The position numbers and the translations under genes are program-made. Below, piece after piece: positions 13,134 through 15,205 of a stretch of DNA of 15,205 bases. The notes below the pieces were generated by a model. It was not told the origin of the DNA. It searched no databases and was given only the letters and a program-made list of their open reading frames with translations. The stretch comes from an uncultured Clostridia bacterium (GTDB lineage: Bacteria; Bacillota; Clostridia; Oscillospirales; Oscillospiraceae), in NCBI GenBank assembly GCA_947176425.1, contig CAMWQV010000007.1, positions 1 to 15,205 on the forward strand, given 5' to 3'. Position 1 is the first letter of the stretch, and each line of letters opens with the position of its first letter.

Positions 13134-13590
13134 GATTTGTTCCTGTCACTTTCTCATGCAGCAGCAGATAGTACGCCGCAAAACCGATTGTTCCGCACAC
13201 CACTAAGATATCCGCCACATTGAACACCGGGTACTCAACAAATAAGAAATTGAACATATCCACCACATAACCCAGCCGCACACGGTCCGCCAGATTGCCC
13301 AGGCCGCCGCCCAGCACCAATGTCAGGGTCCACATCGCCAGCGGATGGGGAAAGACTTTTCGGGCCAGCAGCGCCGCGATTCCAAGCATCAATATAGAAG
13401 TCAATACGGTCAGCAGCCAAGTATAGTTGGTGAGAATCGAAAACCCGCCGCCGGTGTTTTGGATATAAAACAGCTCTACAAAACCCGGCAGCAGCGGTGC
13501 GGATTCGTACAGAGCCAGATGGGAGGCCACATACAGCTTTACCGCCTGATCTGCCGCCACACACAGGATAATCGCCAGGATATACAGCAT
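13111..13590 (-). CDS. lspA: Lipoprotein signal peptidase II
   Basis: A membrane aspartyl protease that removes signal peptides from prolipoproteins such as the one encoded at 9021. The 159-residue product has four membrane helices and the two catalytic Asp residues, Asp102 (GNLADRV) and Asp127 (FNVADI). The usual NxGAAF loop reads NTGGGFS (45-51), a mild deviation. AGGAGA lies before the ATG. It is followed by rluD with a 23-nt overlap, the common lspA-rluD order of Firmicutes. In many Firmicutes ileS lies just upstream of this pair; here ileS is about 9 kb away on the other side. Confidence 0.96.
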   Translation of the reverse strand: MLYILAIILCVAADQAVKLYVASHLALYESAPLLPGFVELFYIQNTGGGFSILTNYTWLLTVLTSILMLGIAALLARKVFPHPLAMWTLTLVLGGGLGNLADRVRLGYVVDMFNFLFVEYPVFNVADILVVCGTIGFAAYYLLLHEKVTGTNHDNCADR

Positions 13591-13610
13591 AACACGTCTC
13601 CTTCTGCCCG

Positions 13611-14552
13611 CTACATCTGCACGACTTCTTCCGTGGGCTTCCGGCAGGGGACAATGGATTTGACATGCAGCACCGGACCGTCGCCCTCATAGGGGTCCCA
13701 GTGTTCCACACGAGCCTCCGCCGTCACTTCCACCCAGGCGCGTTCTGGAATTTTGCTGACATCATACCCAGTGCAGGCAACGGCTAAAAAGCTCATATCC
13801 TCCGCACAGCAGACCATCGCAAAACGTCCCGGCGTGAAATACGGTCCATATTTGGGCGGCTTGCACATAATGGCGCGGAAGACTACGGTTTTTCCCGCGT
13901 ACATCTGCGGATTGTCCATAATCTCCACGTACCACAGGCCGTAATCCTCGTCAGAAATACGGATTTCCGGCTGGTCCAGCTCAAAAGCGGAGACAGTGCC
14001 GTCCATATAATTTTCGCTGGTATCGTCTGTTTTTTCCAGATAAATTTCCGCCCGGCGGTTTACCAGACGCAGATTTTTTTTGCGCAGTTCCGCACACAGT
14101 TCATCCGTACAGCGGTTAATCAGAATCATATCGGCGTTGCGGAGTTTTTCCATCATCAGCGACGCCATATTTTTCGCGTACATGTCGAATGTTGTACCGT
14201 CCGCAGTGGCGATGATCTGATACAGCGCCCAGCTCTGGGGCATGGAGTTGACATAGAAATCCTGTATCTGCCACATGCCGTTGAACTCGACAATAATCTG
14301 TTCCGCACGGCATTTTCTGCGCTGCCGTTCCAGAAATTCCGGGGTCAGATCCTCCTGATCGTCCACTGTTATAACGGTTACGTTTCTCAGCAGTTTGGGA
14401 TCGTACTCGACTTCCCCTTCTTCACAGCACAGCAGCATAGTCCGGTCTTCCATCGCGAAGCCGTCGGAGAGAATGCCGTTGATAAACGAAGTTTTCCCGC
14501 TGTCAAGAAACCCGGCGATCAGGTACACGGGATAGATAGTATCCTGCGCCAT
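13611..14552 (-). CDS. CobW/COG0523-like GTPase fused to a YcgQ (DUF1980)-like domain
   Basis: A 313-residue cytoplasmic protein. The N-terminal P-loop domain (about 1-190) has Walker A GFLDSGKTSFIN (14-25) in place of the usual GFLGAGKTT, then CCEEGEVEYD and the family-like EFNGMW. The base-recognition motif NKxD is altered to NRCT (LINRCTDE), and no CxCC metal motif is seen. The C-terminal part (about 195-313) contains GRFAMVCCAEDMSFLAV and AWVEVTAEARVEH, resembling the C-terminal domain of TIGR03943/YcgQ proteins, which occur with zinc-regulated permeases. It starts 3 nt after the stop of another COG0523 gene and precedes lspA by 20 nt. A metal-delivery role is likely but unproven. Confidence 0.82.
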   Translation of the reverse strand: MAQDTIYPVYLIAGFLDSGKTSFINGILSDGFAMEDRTMLLCCEEGEVEYDPKLLRNVTVITVDDQEDLTPEFLERQRRKCRAEQIIVEFNGMWQIQDFYVNSMPQSWALYQIIATADGTTFDMYAKNMASLMMEKLRNADMILINRCTDELCAELRKKNLRLVNRRAEIYLEKTDDTSENYMDGTVSAFELDQPEIRISDEDYGLWYVEIMDNPQMYAGKTVVFRAIMCKPPKYGPYFTPGRFAMVCCAEDMSFLAVACTGYDVSKIPERAWVEVTAEARVEHWDPYEGDGPVLHVKSIVPCRKPTEEVVQM

Positions 14553-14555
14553 TAC

Positions 14556-15205
14556 TTACACCTCAAACAGTTTTTTCAGGCCCGCCTCATCCAGTTTGCT
14601 GCCGATTACGCACAGCCGTCCGGTATAATCGGCAGGACCGGTACGGACTTGATGCTCCTCCGGCACATAGTCGAAGTGCAGCCAAGAGTCCCCGCCGGAT
14701 ACAATGCCTTTCGCACGCAGGACCGCGCCGTATGCACCGCTGTCCAGTTCTTTGAGGATGTTTTCCAGCTGTCCGGCGCTGAAAGTATGCGTCGTTTCTA
14801 CACCCCAGCTGGAAAAGACCTCATCGGCGTCATGTCCGTGGTGATGATGGTGATGGTGTTCATGGTCATGATGATGTTCGTGATCGTGGCAGCACTCGTG
14901 GTCATGTTCATGGTGATGTTCGTGATCGTGGCAGCATTCATGTTCATGTTCATGATCATGATGATGATGTTCATGATCGTGGTCGTGATGATGGTGCCCG
15001 CAGACAGGGCAGACGTCATCTTCTTCCGCCAGCAGGTCAGCGGCTAACGTGTTTCCTTCCTCCATAGCGGTCAGAAGCTGCACGCCGGTCAGCTGGTCCC
15101 AGGGGGTGGTCACAATCGGCGCATTGGCGTTCTTTTCACGCAGCAGCGCGACGGCAGCCTCTAATTTTTCCTGATTCAGCTTTTGGGTCCGGCTCAGGAT
15201 AATGG
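14556..15205 (-). CDS. COG0523 (CobW/P47K) GTPase with His-rich metal loop, 5' end outside window
   Basis: The frame is open to the window edge, and the visible 216 codons begin inside the G domain. IILSRTQKL occupies the place of the guanine-specificity NKTD motif, followed by EKNANAPIVTTPWDQLTGVQ, the usual end of this domain. Apparent starts such as the GTG at 15113 are internal. Next come CPVCG and a 55-residue segment with about 34 His and repeated Cys-Cys pairs (nt 14832-14996), then a CobW_C domain (FSAGQLENILKELDSGAYGA, AKGIVSGGD, LHFDYVPEE, RLCVIGSKLD). The family uses nucleotide hydrolysis to insert or store metal, and the loop suggests zinc or nickel. It is coupled to the second GTPase gene 3 nt downstream. 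Confidence 0.88.
   Translation of the reverse strand, partial: IILSRTQKLNQEKLEAAVALLREKNANAPIVTTPWDQLTGVQLLTAMEEGNTLAADLLAEEDDVCPVCGHHHHDHDHEHHHHDHEHEHECCHDHEHHHEHDHECCHDHEHHHDHEHHHHHHHGHDADEVFSSWGVETTHTFSAGQLENILKELDSGAYGAVLRAKGIVSGGDSWLHFDYVPEEHQVRTGPADYTGRLCVIGSKLDEAGLKKLFEV
14832..14996 (-). repeat. His-rich coding repeat
   Basis: The nucleotide sequence is a degenerate CAT/CAC, GAT/GAC, GAA/GAG repeat. It includes an exact 23-bp direct repeat (14872-14894 and 14914-14936) with a 42-bp period, encoding ECCHDHEHHH twice. Such tracts change length easily by slippage or unequal exchange. Confidence 0.85.

Noticed and set aside
14649..15047. Met/Val-rich plus-strand frame opposite the His-rich gene
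   Set aside because: It is the complement of the CAT/CAC repeat and resembles membrane helices only for that reason.

Overview
The window looks like chromosome of a Gram-positive bacterium of class Clostridia, perhaps an Oscillospiraceae/Ruminococcaceae-type gut anaerobe. The evidence is moderately high GC core genes with strong AGGAGG ribosome sites, a Ktr-type potassium channel, YozG-type and LytTR/GHKL regulators, and a par/Fst-like type I toxin-antitoxin locus. This assignment is inferred from gene content only.

Layout, left to right. (1) 82-2886, minus strand: ileS with a GC-rich hairpin behind it. (2) 2939-3518: a small AT-richer divergent switch, an XRE repressor gene (minus, immediately upstream of ileS) and an 81-aa DUF6809-like gene (plus). 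They share overlapping promoters and two copies of a 14-bp operator. (3) 3519-4163: a stretch with no gene in a plain ORF scan. It holds a par-type type I toxin-antitoxin module: a 31-residue membrane peptide on the minus strand, a convergent roughly 90-nt RNA on the plus strand, a shared bidirectional terminator, and paired direct repeats that make the RNA complementary to the toxin start site. (4) 4164-7135, plus: potassium channel ktrB, gating subunit ktrA, a DUF4230 membrane-anchored protein and a small zinc-ribbon protein, closed by a terminator. (5) 7217-11889, plus: one operon from a strong promoter. It carries an 8-TM protein with a DUF2975-like C-terminal half, a YozG-like regulator, an AT-rich CHAP-type amidase gene apparently inserted between duplicated 25-bp ends, a lipoprotein, a LytTR response regulator and a GHKL histidine kinase. 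A short coiled-coil FlxA-like gene follows. (6) 12225-15205, minus: an operon reading leftward, made of a COG0523 GTPase with a His-rich metal loop (cut by the window edge), a second CobW-like GTPase fused to a YcgQ/DUF1980-like domain, lspA and rluD.

How the parts work together. KtrB and KtrA form a potassium uptake system. The YozG/DUF2975/lipoprotein/two-component cluster looks like a self-regulated envelope-sensing unit. The two COG0523 proteins suggest zinc or other metal supply to enzymes. lspA and rluD, which in many Firmicutes follow ileS, here lie about 9 kb upstream of it on the same strand, with plus-strand accessory genes between. The most interesting item is the toxin-antitoxin locus at 3703-3954. 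Second is the duplicated-end insertion of the CHAP gene at 8400-9013.
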